This document shows, one piece after another, positions 33,146-42,779 of a DNA stretch of 64,000 nucleotides. The first letter of the stretch is position 1. The number at the start of each line of letters is the position of its first letter. The notes beneath the pieces were generated by a model that worked only from the letters and a program-made list of their open reading frames with translations, searched no databases and was not told where the DNA came from. A program made the translations under genes and the position numbers. The stretch spans positions 124,001-188,000 of the forward strand of contig NZ_JASGBH010000006.1 of NCBI RefSeq assembly GCF_030053395.1, read 5' to 3'. Source of the stretch: Limnohabitans lacus (GTDB lineage: Bacteria; Pseudomonadota; Gammaproteobacteria; Burkholderiales; Burkholderiaceae_C).

Positions 33146-34906
33146 ATGAACGCCGTGTCCACACCCACCGCACTGCAGCGCTGGTTTCCCATTCTGGATT
33201 GGGGGCGACGTTACAACCGCTCGCTGCTCACCGCCGATGGCGTGGCCGCTGTGGTGGTGACGCTGATGCTGATCCCGCAAAGCCTAGCCTATGCGCTGTT
33301 GGCGGGCTTGCCTGCACAGGCAGGTTTGTACGCCAGCATGGCCCCCTTGGTGCTCTACGCCTTGATGGGCAGCAGCGGCACCTTGGCCGTGGGGCCTGCG
33401 GCGGTGACCTCGCTCATGACGGCGGCCAGTGTGGGCGCGGTGGCGGCGCAAGGCAGCGTGGCTTACACCGAGGCGGCTTTGATGCTGGCCCTGCTCAGCG
33501 GGGCCCTCATGCTGGTGATGGGCGCGGCGCGGTTGGGCTTTTTGGCCAACTTTTTGAGCCACCCGGTCATCTCGGGTTTTGTTTCGGCGTCGGGTTTGCT
33601 GATCGCGGCCAGCCAGCTCAAACATTTGTTGGGTGTGCCCCTGCACGGCGAGAACCTCTTGCAACTGCTGCCGCAGCTGTGGCACAACTTGTCCAGCCTG
33701 CATGTGCCGACCAGTGCGATGGGGCTGGGCGCTTTGGCTTTGCTGCTATTGGTGCGCCGTCAGCTCAAGCCCGGGCTCAAGCGCTTGGGGGTGTCTGCGG
33801 GCGCGGCCGATTTGGCGGCCAAGGCGGCCCCGGTGGTGGTGCTGCTTTTGAGCATTGCCTTGTCAGCCGTGTGGCAGTTGGCCGAGCAGGGTGTACGGGT
33901 GGTGGGCACGGTGCCGCAAGGCTTGCCGCCGCTCACGCTGCCGGGTGGATCGACAGGTGGGTGGGCCGCCCCATGGGCGCTGGCCCAGGCTTTGTGGGTG
34001 CCCGCTTTGCTGATTTCCTTGGTGGGCTTTGTGGAGTCGGTGTCGGTGGGGCAGTCTTTGGCGGCCAAGCGGCGCGAACGCATCGACCCCGATGCCGAGC
34101 TGCGTGCGCTGGGCCTGAGCAATTTGGGCGCGGGACTCTCCGGCGGCTTTCCGGTCACGGGCGGGTTTTCGCGTTCGGTGGTCAATTTTGATGCGGGTGC
34201 ACGCACGCCTGCCGCAGGCATTTTCACCGCTGTGGGGCTGGCGCTGGCGGCTTTGTTCTTGACGCCTTGGCTCTTTCATTTGCCCCAAGCCACCTTGGCC
34301 GCCACCATCATGGTGGCCGTGCTCACCTTGGTCGATGTTGGGGTGTTTGCCCGCACTTGGCATTACGCCAAGGCCGATTTCATTGCTTTGTTGCTGACCT
34401 TTGGCCTGACTTTGGCGGTGGGTGTGGAGGCCGGGTTGATCGCGGGCGTGAGCGCCTCGGTGCTGTTGCTGCTGTACCGCACCAGCCGACCCCACATCGC
34501 GGTGGTGGGGCAGGTGCCGGGCACCGAGCATTACCGCAATGTGCTGCGTCACGTCGTGCTGGAGCAGCCGGGCATTTTGGGCCTGCGCGTGGACGAAAGC
34601 CTGTACTTTGCCAACGCCCGTTTCCTCGAAGACACCATCGCGGCCCAGGTGGCTGTGCGGCCAGGTGTGCGGCATGTGGTGTTGCAATGCTCGGCGGTCA
34701 ACGACATTGACGCCAGCGCACTCGAAAGCCTGGAAACCATCAACGCCCGTTTGCAGGCTTCGGGTGTGCAGCTGCACCTGTCCGAGGTCAAGGGCCCCGT
34801 GCACGACCGGTTGAAGCGCAGCCATTTGCTGGCGGAGTTGAGTGGTCAGGTGTTCCTGACGCACCACCAAGCGGTGATGGCCTTGGCCCCATCCGAGCCC
34901 GTTTAA
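33146..34906 (+). CDS. SulP-family anion transporter with STAS domain
   Basis: 586 aa. The membrane domain of about 10-14 helices carries the SulP signature LAYALLAGLPAQAGLYASMAPLVLYALMGSS, and a C-terminal STAS domain begins near residue 450 (VDESLYFANARFLEDTI, CSAVNDIDASALESLETI). Likely sulfate or bicarbonate transport. Next to sulfite-producing genes, sulfate export is a reasonable guess. Its final 4 bases overlap the convergent methyltransferase gene. Confidence 0.88.
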   Translation: MNAVSTPTALQRWFPILDWGRRYNRSLLTADGVAAVVVTLMLIPQSLAYALLAGLPAQAGLYASMAPLVLYALMGSSGTLAVGPAAVTSLMTAASVGAVAAQGSVAYTEAALMLALLSGALMLVMGAARLGFLANFLSHPVISGFVSASGLLIAASQLKHLLGVPLHGENLLQLLPQLWHNLSSLHVPTSAMGLGALALLLLVRRQLKPGLKRLGVSAGAADLAAKAAPVVVLLLSIALSAVWQLAEQGVRVVGTVPQGLPPLTLPGGSTGGWAAPWALAQALWVPALLISLVGFVESVSVGQSLAAKRRERIDPDAELRALGLSNLGAGLSGGFPVTGGFSRSVVNFDAGARTPAAGIFTAVGLALAALFLTPWLFHLPQATLAATIMVAVLTLVDVGVFARTWHYAKADFIALLLTFGLTLAVGVEAGLIAGVSASVLLLLYRTSRPHIAVVGQVPGTEHYRNVLRHVVLEQPGILGLRVDESLYFANARFLEDTIAAQVAVRPGVRHVVLQCSAVNDIDASALESLETINARLQASGVQLHLSEVKGPVHDRLKRSHLLAELSGQVFLTHHQAVMALAPSEPV

Positions 34907-35643
34907 GCGCAGCGGCGCAAAAGTCGCACATGCATGGGCCGCACAAAGTGGGCCCCGTCTTCATGCTGGTGTGGTGCATAGGCAGCCGCCACTTTGGCCA
35001 ACAGCTCGGGCGTGACGCGGTGGTCTGCAAAGCTGGGGTAGAGCATGCGCTGGGCAAAACTTTCGAAGTTGGCGAAGTGCACCGCTTGTGCAAAACGGTG
35101 TTCTGACACCGGCTCAAACAGGCCTTGCGCCACAGCACGGTCGAGCGCGGCTTGGGCCGCTGGGCGCACCAGGCCTTCGTCGTTGTACAGGCGCACGATC
35201 TCGTTGAGCGCACCGGCGTAGATCGGCTCCGACACATAAAACCAGCCACCCGGCTTGAGCACCCGCGCCACTTCGCTCATGGCCGTATCCATGTCTGGCA
35301 AGGGCACATGGTGCAGCGACTTGAGCATCAAGGCACCATCGAAATGCAGTGCGGGCATCGGAATGGCTTGCGCGCCTGCACTCACAAAGTTCAGTCGATC
35401 TGTGACGGTTTGCAAGTTCTTGGCCATTTGCACCGCGTCCACTTCGAGCGCGGTGATGTGCGCTTGCGCATGACGCGCCAGCCATTCACGTGCTAGCCGC
35501 GCGCCGCCGCAGCCCAGCTCGACAAACTGGCCCGTGTGCAAGGGCAGCAAGGCGTCCATCAGGTCCAGTTCGTGGCCCCACAACGGCAAATCGTCGGCAA
35601 CGGTCTCGGGGTGTGCATGGGGAATGGGGTGTGAATTTTTCAT
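34903..35643 (-). CDS. Class I SAM-dependent methyltransferase
   Basis: 246 aa. Motif I FVELGCGGARLAREWLARH, acidic strand ITALEVDAVQMAKNLQ, motif IV HFDGALMLKSLHHVPL and the KPGGWFYVSEPI strand define a Rossmann-fold methyltransferase of the ubiE/small-molecule type. The substrate is unknown. Convergent with SulP, and 48 bases after the hydrolase gene on the same strand. Confidence 0.85.
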   Translation of the reverse strand: MKNSHPIPHAHPETVADDLPLWGHELDLMDALLPLHTGQFVELGCGGARLAREWLARHAQAHITALEVDAVQMAKNLQTVTDRLNFVSAGAQAIPMPALHFDGALMLKSLHHVPLPDMDTAMSEVARVLKPGGWFYVSEPIYAGALNEIVRLYNDEGLVRPAAQAALDRAVAQGLFEPVSEHRFAQAVHFANFESFAQRMLYPSFADHRVTPELLAKVAAAYAPHQHEDGAHFVRPMHVRLLRRCA

Positions 35644-35691
35644 GGATTGTGTTGTTTCGAGTCAAGGCCGCCGAAGTGGGTGCACATTTTC

Positions 35692-36621
35692 TCAGGCCGG
35701 TCGTTCAGACATGGGCTTTCTAAGTGGGGACAACTCGCACCCCTGCACCACACCAAAAGCTTGTTGCAAAAAGCCGGTCAGCGCTTGCAAGTCCGCTGCT
35801 TCAAAGGCCGCGCTGGGATCGTGCCCACCGTTCACGCACAGGCACTGCACCTGGCCTGCTGCCCCAGCTTGCATCAAACGGTGCAGGTCAGAAATGGGCA
35901 CCACGCTGTCTTCGGTGCCGTGGACCAGCAACACCGGGCAGTGCAATTGGCGGATGCTTTTGACGGGGGCAATGTCATCAAACCGTGCACCAATGACCCG
36001 TTGCACATGCCGCATCACATACCAACCCACCAGCAGATAAGGAATGCGCGCTTCCTGCAGGAAGCTGCGCATGATGTCTTGAGGGTGCGCAAACGCGCTC
36101 ATGCTGATGACGGCGCGCACGTCGGAGCGACGAGTGGCGCACAGCATTGCAGCGCCCGCCCCGACCGAATGCCCCATGATGGCCAAGCGGGCCGCATCCA
36201 CCGAGGCTTGTTCTTTCAGCCAGTCCAGGCCCGTCGCGATGTCGTCGGCAAAACGCGGCAAAGAGGTGAAGGCGGCACCATCGCTTTGGCCATGGCACAG
36301 GGCATCGACCAGCAGCACCGCATAACCCGCAGAATGCAGTGGTTGAAGTGCTGGCAGCATCAAGCTGGCGTTGGCCCCCCAGCCATGAATGACCACCACC
36401 GCAGGAGATGGGCCTGATGAGTTCGCCGGTACAAACCAGGCAAACAGTTGCCCCCGTGCTGTGGGAAGGCGTACCTCAGCGCAGCGATAGCCTTGGTCGG
36501 CAGGCGTTTGCAGGTGCGGTAGGCGCGGCGCGCGCAGACCCCGCAAGATCAGGGCATGAGCCAAGTAGCGCATGCCCAAAACACAGACCACACCCACAGC
36601 GAAGCCTGACAGCAGGGTCAT
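35692..36621 (-). CDS. Membrane-anchored alpha/beta hydrolase
   Basis: 309 aa from the ATG at 36621; the frame extends upstream through ybgE without similarity. N-terminal anchor (TLLSGFAVGVVCVLGMRYL), oxyanion segment VVVIHGWGANASLMLP, nucleophile elbow IMGHSVGAGAAML with catalytic Ser, and a late HDPSAA segment for the catalytic His. It resembles cyd-neighbouring esterase/peptidase-like hydrolases. Substrate unknown. It follows ybgE with a 4-base gap, so it may be transcribed with the cytochrome bd operon. Confidence 0.82.
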   Translation of the reverse strand: MTLLSGFAVGVVCVLGMRYLAHALILRGLRAPRLPHLQTPADQGYRCAEVRLPTARGQLFAWFVPANSSGPSPAVVVIHGWGANASLMLPALQPLHSAGYAVLLVDALCHGQSDGAAFTSLPRFADDIATGLDWLKEQASVDAARLAIMGHSVGAGAAMLCATRRSDVRAVISMSAFAHPQDIMRSFLQEARIPYLLVGWYVMRHVQRVIGARFDDIAPVKSIRQLHCPVLLVHGTEDSVVPISDLHRLMQAGAAGQVQCLCVNGGHDPSAAFEAADLQALTGFLQQAFGVVQGCELSPLRKPMSERPA

Positions 36622-36625
36622 CCTG

Positions 36626-36949
36626 TCAGCCCAGCCATGGCGTTGCAAAGGTGCTCCAGCGCAAATAAGCAGCCAGACCCAGCGCCACCCCACAAGACCA
36701 AGCGCTGAACAGCAGTTTCCAGCCCCACGCTCTGGGCACAAAGCCAACACCGCGCACCAAGCCCGCACTCATGGCCCAAAACAAAGCCATGGCCAAGCCG
36801 TGATGTGCTTTGCCGTTTGCACTCGTGAAAAGCAAAGGGTAGAGGGTGCCTGTCAGCATGATCAGCAGGCCCACCATCAAGCAGGGGTAGTGCATCGCAG
36901 TGCCTTTGGCGGGTGCAGCTTCGGCGGCCCGGGCCATGGATGGGCTCAT
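36626..36949 (-). CDS. ybgE: Cyd operon protein YbgE
   Basis: 107 aa from the ATG at 36949, which overlaps the cydX stop (ATGA). Three hydrophobic helices (YPCLMVGLLIMLTGTLYPLLF, LAMALFWAMSAGLVRGVGF, AWSCGVALGLAAYL) match the small YbgE protein found after cydX. It assists or accompanies cytochrome bd oxidase; its exact role is not established. Confidence 0.78.
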   Translation of the reverse strand: MSPSMARAAEAAPAKGTAMHYPCLMVGLLIMLTGTLYPLLFTSANGKAHHGLAMALFWAMSAGLVRGVGFVPRAWGWKLLFSAWSCGVALGLAAYLRWSTFATPWLG

Positions 36950-37065
36950 GGCGCATCCTGTTGGCGTGCGGCTGTGCGGGCCTCTTCGTTCTCGCCCCAC
37001 ATGGCATTCAGGATGGCCAGCAACACGGCAAAGCCGACGCCCAAAACCCAGGTCAAGTACCACAT
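36946..37065 (-). CDS. cydX: Cytochrome bd small subunit CydX
   Basis: 39 aa beginning MWYLTWVLGVGFAVLLAIL and containing NAMWGENEE, the diagnostic CydX pattern of a single helix followed by WxE. It is too short for ordinary gene finders. AAGGAA lies upstream, and it sits between cydB and ybgE. CydX stabilises the heme centres of the CydAB oxidase. Confidence 0.9.
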   Translation of the reverse strand: MWYLTWVLGVGFAVLLAILNAMWGENEEARTAARQQDAP

Positions 37066-37110
37066 GTCAATTCCTTTTTCAGTTTTACAGGCAGGCCAAT
37101 CAGCGCTGAC

Positions 37111-38247
37111 TCAATAGGCCGCATGGTCGTTTTCTCGGATGTAGGCCGCTGTCACCTTGCCTCGCATCACGCTGTACGCCCAAGAGGTGTAGCCGATGAT
37201 GAGTGGCATGAAAATCACAGTGGCCCAGAACATCAGGCTCAAGGTGAGTTGGCTGGAGGCGCTGTCCCACACCGTGAGGCTGGCATTGGGCATGGAACTC
37301 GAAGGCATGACAAATGGGAACATGGACGCTCCTGCTGTTCCGATCACACCGACCAGCGCCAACGAAGACGTGACGAATGCACTGAGCGTGTAGCGCAGAC
37401 GCAGCAGCAGGGACGTCACCAGTGCGCCGGCAACGGCCAAGCCAGGCAAAAGCCACAGCAGCGGTTGTTGTGTGTAGTTGCGCATCCAGGCACCCGCCTC
37501 GCGCACCACTGTTTTGGACAGGGGGTCTGGCAAAGCATTCATGTCGATCGTGGATGTGATGCGGTAGCCCTCGATGCTTTGCAGCCAAAAGCCTGCGCCA
37601 ACGAACGCTGCAACCATGAGCCATGCAGCGCCAGTGGCGGCCTTGATGGTCCGCTCTTGAATCACGCCTTCCGTGCGGTGGGCCAAATAGGCACCGCCTT
37701 GCATGGTGATCATGGCGCTGCTCACCACTCCTGCGAGCAGGGCGAAGGGGTTGAGCAGTTGCCAGAAGTTGCCGCTGTAGGTGGAGACCAAATAAGCGTC
37801 GAACTGAAAGGGGACGCCCTGCAGCAAGTTGCCAAACGCCACACCAAAGATCAGTGGAGGCACTGAGCCTCCGATGAACAAACCCCAGTCCCAAGTGCTG
37901 CGCCAGGTGGCGTTGTGGATTTTGCTGCGGTAGTCGAAACCGACGGGCCTGAAGAACAAGGCCCACAAGACGACCAGCATGGCCCAGTAAAAACCACTGA
38001 ATGCGGTGGCATAGACCAAGGGCCATGCCGCAAAAATGGCCCCGCCACCGGTGATGAACCAGACCTGGTTGCCGTCCCAATGCGGACCGACGGTGTTGAT
38101 GACGACGCGGCGTTCGACATCGTTGCGACCCACAAAGGGCAGCAAGGTGCCTACGCCCATGTCGTGCCCGTCCATGATCGCAAAGCCGATCAGCAGCACA
38201 CCGACCAGCAGCCACCAAATGATCTTGAGGGTTGAGTAATCCATCAT
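37111..38247 (-). CDS. cydB: Cytochrome bd ubiquinol oxidase subunit II
   Basis: 378 aa, about nine helices. The signature GFAIMDGHDMGVGTLLPFVGRNDVERR near the N-terminus and the YTSWAYSVMRGKVT motif near the C-terminus identify CydB. It pairs with CydA to reduce oxygen to water using quinol, with high affinity for oxygen. It starts 12 bases after cydA. Confidence 0.95.
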   Translation of the reverse strand: MMDYSTLKIIWWLLVGVLLIGFAIMDGHDMGVGTLLPFVGRNDVERRVVINTVGPHWDGNQVWFITGGGAIFAAWPLVYATAFSGFYWAMLVVLWALFFRPVGFDYRSKIHNATWRSTWDWGLFIGGSVPPLIFGVAFGNLLQGVPFQFDAYLVSTYSGNFWQLLNPFALLAGVVSSAMITMQGGAYLAHRTEGVIQERTIKAATGAAWLMVAAFVGAGFWLQSIEGYRITSTIDMNALPDPLSKTVVREAGAWMRNYTQQPLLWLLPGLAVAGALVTSLLLRLRYTLSAFVTSSLALVGVIGTAGASMFPFVMPSSSMPNASLTVWDSASSQLTLSLMFWATVIFMPLIIGYTSWAYSVMRGKVTAAYIRENDHAAY

Positions 38248-38259
38248 GGCGAGTCCTTG

Positions 38260-39819
38260 TTATGCGTGCAAAGGTGTTTCGTGCTCATAGCGTCCCGTGC
38301 CTAAGCTGCCAGGGCCCATGCGTGCGAACTTGACCATGAGGTACATCTCGACCACCAACAGCACGGTGTAAAAGCCAATAAACCCTGCCAGTGATCCATA
38401 CAAGCTGTTCACGCTGAGTGTGGAGACACTCAGATGGGTTGGCAGCACGCCGTAAATCGTCCAGGGTTGGCGGCCGTACTCGGCCACAAACCAACCCAAT
38501 TCGCAGGCGATCCAAGGGGCTGGCAACATCCACAGCGCCGTTTTGAGCAACCAGGGTTTTTCCATGCAGGTCATCTTCAGTGTGCTCCAGAACGCCAGGC
38601 CAAACAGCACAAGCATGGCAAAGCCGAGCCCCACCATGGCTCGAAATGCCCAAAACATGGGGGTCACGCGAGGCACCGTGTCATTGACCGCACGGTCGAT
38701 GATGTCCGGGGTGGCAGCGTTCACATCGTTCACGTATTTCTTCAGCAAAAGACCAAAGCCCAGATCTGCCTTATGGCGTTCAAACACTTGCTTGGCCACT
38801 GTATCGTCACGATTGGCGCGCAGGGCTTCGAGCGCATTGACGGCGATGATGCCTTCTTGGATACGCAGGCGGTTCTTGGCTTTGATGTCGTGAATGCCGG
38901 GGATCTCCTTGCTGATAGAGCGCGTGCCAATCAGGCCCATGACCCAGGGAATTTCGACCTCCCAGTTGTTTTTTTGCTCGGCTTCATTGATGCTGGCCAC
39001 CAGGGTCAGCCCTGCTGGTGCGGGTTTGGTTTCCCACATGGCTTCCAATGCGGCCATTTTGGTTTGCTGCGCTTCACCCACGGTGTAGCCTGACTCGTCA
39101 CCCAGCACAATGACACTCAAAACGGACGCCAGACCAAAAGCGGCAGCGACCCGAAAGCTGCGTTTGGCAAACTCCACATCGCGTTTTTTGAGCAAATACC
39201 AGCTTGAAATGGACAGTACAAACATGGCACCGGTGACATAACCTGCCGACACCGTGTGGACAAACTTCGCCTGTGCATCTGGGTTGAAAACCACGGCCCA
39301 AAAATCAGTCATTTCCATGCGCATGGTCAGATAACTGAACTCTGCACCCACCGGGTTTTGCATCCAGCCATTGGCAATCAAAATCCACAGCGCCGAGAGG
39401 TTGGTTCCGACCGCCATGAGCAAAGTCACCAGCAAGTGCTGTGTCTTGCTGAGCCGGTCCCAGCCAAAGAAGAACAGGCCAATCATGGTGGACTCAAGGA
39501 AGAAAGCCATCAAACCCTCGATGGCCAGGGGGGCGCCAAAGATGTCGCCCACGTAATGTGAGTAATACGCCCAATTCGTGCCGAACTGAAACTCCAGTGT
39601 GATGCCCGTCGTCACGCCAAGCGCAAAGTTGATGCCAAACAGCTTGCCCCAAAACCGTGTCATGTCTTTCCAAATGACCTTGCCCGTCATGACATAGACG
39701 CTTTCCATGATCACCAAGAGCCAGACCATGCCGAGCGTCAGCGGGACAAAAAGAAAGTGGTACATCGCAGTGGCTGCAAATTGCAGGCGCGACAGATCCA
39801 CCAGTTGTTCAGAGATCAT
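38260..39819 (-). CDS. cydA: Cytochrome bd ubiquinol oxidase subunit I
   Basis: 519 aa, the size of the long Q-loop class as in E. coli. The N-terminal [21 protein letters not shown] carries the heme b595 His, and [17 protein letters not shown] is the conserved GRQPW motif. Hydrophobic helices are distributed throughout. It is the quinol-oxidising, heme-bearing subunit. The start overlaps the cydP stop by 4 bases. This oxidase lets quinol from SQR be oxidised at low oxygen and resists sulfide inhibition (family knowledge). Confidence 0.96.
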   Translation of the reverse strand: MISEQLVDLSRLQFAATAMYHFLFVPLTLGMVWLLVIMESVYVMTGKVIWKDMTRFWGKLFGINFALGVTTGITLEFQFGTNWAYYSHYVGDIFGAPLAIEGLMAFFLESTMIGLFFFGWDRLSKTQHLLVTLLMAVGTNLSALWILIANGWMQNPVGAEFSYLTMRMEMTDFWAVVFNPDAQAKFVHTVSAGYVTGAMFVLSISSWYLLKKRDVEFAKRSFRVAAAFGLASVLSVIVLGDESGYTVGEAQQTKMAALEAMWETKPAPAGLTLVASINEAEQKNNWEVEIPWVMGLIGTRSISKEIPGIHDIKAKNRLRIQEGIIAVNALEALRANRDDTVAKQVFERHKADLGFGLLLKKYVNDVNAATPDIIDRAVNDTVPRVTPMFWAFRAMVGLGFAMLVLFGLAFWSTLKMTCMEKPWLLKTALWMLPAPWIACELGWFVAEYGRQPWTIYGVLPTHLSVSTLSVNSLYGSLAGFIGFYTVLLVVEMYLMVKFARMGPGSLGTGRYEHETPLHA

Positions 39820-39998
39820 GGTTGGGTCCTTGGGGTTGTATCGGGCGTGAAGGTCAGCAGTTGCGTGGCTGCGCTGTTCTCGTCAACAGCCACGCGGTTT
39901 TCCCTGACAAAAAACCACCACAGCGCCATCAGCACGGTGAGTTTCAAAACCAGCACGATGGCCAGTTTTCTAACGAGGGTTTTGTCTGAAAAATGCAT
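39816..39998 (-). CDS. cydP: Cytochrome bd putative small subunit CydP
   Basis: 60 aa with one membrane helix ([20 protein letters not shown]) preceded by LVRK and followed by VRENRVAV, the pattern of the short CydP proteins encoded upstream of cydA in proteobacteria. It overlaps cydA by 4 bases (ATGA). The role is presumably assembly or stability of the oxidase. Confidence 0.75.
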   Translation of the reverse strand: MHFSDKTLVRKLAIVLVLKLTVLMALWWFFVRENRVAVDENSAATQLLTFTPDTTPRTQP

Positions 39999-40005
39999 AT
40001 CGGTT

Positions 40006-40027
40006 CAAGGTATCTAGTTCGACCTTG
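40006..40027. promoter_or_regulatory. Inverted repeat upstream of cydP
   Basis: CAAGGT (40006-40011) and ACCTTG (40022-40027) with a 10-base spacer lie just before the cydP start. No Fnr box was found in this region, so this dyad is the main candidate cyd operator. Confidence 0.35.
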
Positions 40028-40071
40028 GGGGGCTTGTTGATTCGTTTTTGGCTTGTCCTGAAGGTGTAAAT

Positions 40072-40089
40072 ATTAAGCTATTACTTAAT
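40072..40089. promoter_or_regulatory. CbbR-like inverted repeat upstream of the cbb operon
   Basis: ATTAAG-CTATTA-CTTAAT, 6-base perfect arms, in an AT-rich stretch about 85-100 bases before cbbY. Size and position fit a LysR-type site, plausibly for the distant CbbR. Confidence 0.5.
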
Positions 40090-40139
40090 TAATGAATTGC
40101 GAATATTGAATTGTCCTGAGCGTCAGTCCTTTTTAAAGT

Positions 40140-40167
40140 GGAGGCCTTCTGCTACATGTAGGTCTCC
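40140..40167 (+). promoter_or_regulatory. Leader hairpin overlapping the cbbY ribosome site
   Basis: GGAGGCCT and AGGTCTCC pair (one G-T) around a 12-base loop, and the nested CTACATGTAG is a perfect palindrome. The right arm contains the only AGG near the cbbY ATG, so the structure could hinder translation initiation. Confidence 0.35.
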
Positions 40168-40172
40168 ATCCC

Positions 40173-40898
40173 ATGCTCAAGGCTTTGATTTTTGACGTTG
40201 ACGGCACCCTCGCCGAAACCGAAATGGCGCATTTGGCGGCGTTCAACCACGCGTTCGTCGAGGGGGGGCTGGACTGGCGCTGGGATGTGCCGCTGTACAA
40301 CCGCTTGTTGGCGGTGTCTGGAGGCAAAGAGCGCATCAAGGCGTATTGGCAAACCTTGGCTAATCCGCCCAAGGACATCAGCGGCGCGGGCATGCAGGAG
40401 ACCATTGACCGTCTGCACGAGATCAAAACCGCCGCTTACGAGCAAGCGGTGCAAGACGGCGCGGTACAGATGCGCCCGGGGGTGCTGGCGCTGCTGTCGG
40501 CCGCCAGTACGGCAGGGCTCAAATTGGCCATTGCCACCACCACCTCGCCCGTCAACATCGCGGCCTTGCTGCGCCAAGCCATCGGCCCCGACTGGAAGCA
40601 GCATTTTTCGGTGCTCGAAGATGCCTCGACCGCGCCGCGCAAAAAACCAGACCCGATGGTTTACCAGCAAACCCTCTCGCGCTTGGGTTTGGCACCCGAG
40701 CATTGCCTGGCGTTTGAGGATTCCGAGAACGGTCTGCGCGCCGCTATGGCAGCAGGTCTGTCCACGGTCATCACCCCCAACGACTTCACTGCCGAGCACG
40801 ATTTCAAAGGCGCATTGCGCATTGTCCCCAGCCTGCAGGGCGTGGGGCTGGCGCAGTTGCGTGAATGGCACCACACCGCTTTCAAGGTCACCGCATGA
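40173..40898 (+). CDS. cbbY: CbbY-type HAD phosphatase
   Basis: 241 aa HAD hydrolase. Catalytic loop [13 protein letters not shown] with nucleophile Asp8 and acid Asp10, cap domain, motif II TTTSP, motif III RKKPDP and motif [16 protein letters not shown]. CbbY removes the RubisCO inhibitor xylulose-1,5-bisphosphate. It opens the second cbb cluster, and its stop overlaps rpe (ATGA). Confidence 0.9.
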   Translation: MLKALIFDVDGTLAETEMAHLAAFNHAFVEGGLDWRWDVPLYNRLLAVSGGKERIKAYWQTLANPPKDISGAGMQETIDRLHEIKTAAYEQAVQDGAVQMRPGVLALLSAASTAGLKLAIATTTSPVNIAALLRQAIGPDWKQHFSVLEDASTAPRKKPDPMVYQQTLSRLGLAPEHCLAFEDSENGLRAAMAAGLSTVITPNDFTAEHDFKGALRIVPSLQGVGLAQLREWHHTAFKVTA

Positions 40899-41581
40899 GC
40901 ACCGTCCGCATTGCCCCCTCCATCTTGTCCGCCGACTTTGCCCGTTTGGGCGAAGAGGTCCGCGCCATTGAAGCCGCAGGCGCGGACTGGGTGCACTTTG
41001 ACGTGATGGACAACCATTACGTGCCCAACCTGACCATTGGCCCACTGGTGTGCGAGGCGATCCGCCCGCATGTCCAGATCCCGATCGATGTGCATTTGAT
41101 GGTCGAGCCGGTCGATGCGCTGGTGCCTTTGTTCGCCAAAGCCGGGGCCAACATCATCACCTTTCACCCCGAAGCCAGCCGCCATGTGGACCGGACCTTG
41201 CAAATGATCCGCGACCACGGTTGCAAAGCGGGCCTGGTGTTCAATCCCGCCACGCCGTTGGAGTGGATGGACCATGTGATGGACCGCTTGGACGTGGTCT
41301 TGCTCATGAGCGTGAACCCCGGTTTTGGCGGCCAGAAATTCATCCCCTCGACCTTGCCCAAGCTGCAAGCGGCCCGCCAGCGCATCAACACCCATGCGGC
41401 GCGGGGTGGCCAATCCATCGTGCTGGAGGTAGACGGCGGTGTGAAGACCGACAACATCGCCCAGATCGTGGCGGCCGGTGCCGACACCTGCGTGGCGGGC
41501 AGCGCCGTGTTCGGTGCGCCCGATGCCGATGGGGGCTACCGCGGGGTGATGCAAGCCCTCAAGCAAGCCGCTGTGGCTTGA
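40895..41581 (+). CDS. cbbE: Ribulose-phosphate 3-epimerase
   Basis: 228 aa TIM barrel. [16 protein letters not shown] at the start, metal-binding [17 protein letters not shown], catalytic [11 protein letters not shown] and [10 protein letters not shown] define the epimerase. It interconverts ribulose-5-P and xylulose-5-P in regeneration of the CO2 acceptor. The start overlaps cbbY by 4 bases. In a Calvin operon the symbol cbbE (rpe) applies. Confidence 0.95.
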   Translation: MSTVRIAPSILSADFARLGEEVRAIEAAGADWVHFDVMDNHYVPNLTIGPLVCEAIRPHVQIPIDVHLMVEPVDALVPLFAKAGANIITFHPEASRHVDRTLQMIRDHGCKAGLVFNPATPLEWMDHVMDRLDVVLLMSVNPGFGGQKFIPSTLPKLQAARQRINTHAARGGQSIVLEVDGGVKTDNIAQIVAAGADTCVAGSAVFGAPDADGGYRGVMQALKQAAVA

Positions 41582-41631
41582 GTCAGATTCCGAGTTCCCG
41601 AATTTTTACAACTTCAGAGAGTGTTGACCCC

Positions 41632-42729
41632 ATGTCCTTGAGTCCCCGCACCACGCCCACCTTGACGCAATACCTGATCGAAGAGCGTCGTCGCTTTCCC
41701 GATGCCAGTGGTGACTTCAATGCCTTGATTTTGGATGTGGCCATGGCCTGCAAAGCCATTGCCAAATCGGTCGCCTATGGTGCTTTGGCCGACATGTATG
41801 GCAACCACGCGGCTGACGCTGGCGGCAGCATCAACGTGCAAGGCGAGACCCAGAAAAAGCTGGACGTGGTGAGCAACGAACTGTTCATCCGCATGAACGA
41901 GTGGGGCGGTCACTTGGCGGGCATGGCCTCTGAAGAAATGGATTTGCCCTACGACATTCCAGCGCAACACCCCCGGGGCAAATACCTGCTGGTGTTTGAC
42001 CCACTGGACGGCTCCAGCAACATCGACGTGAACGTGTCGGTGGGCAGCATTTTCAGCGTGCTGCGTGCGCCCGACGCCACCGCCGAGGGTGGGCCCTTGA
42101 CCGAAGCCGATTTCTTCCAACCGGGGACCCGCCAGATTGCCGCCGGTTATGCCTTGTACGGCCCCACCACCATGCTGGTACTGAGCGTGGGCAACGGTGT
42201 GGCCGGTTTCACACTCGACCCGGTGATGGGCGAGTTCATGCTGACGCATCCCGATTTGCGTGTGCCAGAAGACACGAACGAGTTTGCCATCAACGCTTCT
42301 AACAGCCGCTTCTGGGAAGCCCCGGTCAAGCGCTATGTGGACGAATGCCTGGCCGGTAAAACCGGCCCGCGTGGCAAAGACTTCAACATGCGCTGGATCG
42401 CATCGATGGTGGCGGAAGCCCACCGCATTTTGATGCGTGGCGGGGTTTTCATGTACCCCCGTGACACCAAAGACCCGAGCAAGCCCGGCCGCTTGCGCCT
42501 GCTGTACGAAGCCAACCCGGTGGGCTTCATCATGGAACAAGCCGGTGGCCGTGCCAGCACGGGACAAGTCCCCATGTTGAGTGTGCAGCCCACCAGCTTG
42601 CACCAGCGCATTGGCCTCGTGTTTGGCTCCAAAAACGAGGTCGAGCGCATCGAGCGTTACCACGCCGAACCGCCCAAGCAAGACAGCTTTGCGCCACTGT
42701 TTGCCGAGCGCAGCCTGTTCCGCGACTGA
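41632..42729 (+). CDS. cbbF: Fructose-1,6-bisphosphatase class I
   Basis: 365 aa from the ATG at 41632; the frame extends upstream through rpe. Metal and substrate motifs: GEEMD-like [34 protein letters not shown] and the late [20 protein letters not shown]. It dephosphorylates FBP (and often sedoheptulose bisphosphate) in the Calvin cycle. A weak ribosome site suggests coupling from upstream. Confidence 0.95.
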   Translation: MSLSPRTTPTLTQYLIEERRRFPDASGDFNALILDVAMACKAIAKSVAYGALADMYGNHAADAGGSINVQGETQKKLDVVSNELFIRMNEWGGHLAGMASEEMDLPYDIPAQHPRGKYLLVFDPLDGSSNIDVNVSVGSIFSVLRAPDATAEGGPLTEADFFQPGTRQIAAGYALYGPTTMLVLSVGNGVAGFTLDPVMGEFMLTHPDLRVPEDTNEFAINASNSRFWEAPVKRYVDECLAGKTGPRGKDFNMRWIASMVAEAHRILMRGGVFMYPRDTKDPSKPGRLRLLYEANPVGFIMEQAGGRASTGQVPMLSVQPTSLHQRIGLVFGSKNEVERIERYHAEPPKQDSFAPLFAERSLFRD

Positions 42730-42779
42730 GCGGCCGAGTCCGTTCGCCAAACCATTGAAAAAATTACAAGGAGATTCCC

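Noticed and set aside
39999-40172. Fnr box for the cytochrome bd operon
   Set aside because: No TTGAT-N4-ATCAA or close variant was found on either strand; only a CAAGGT dyad is present.
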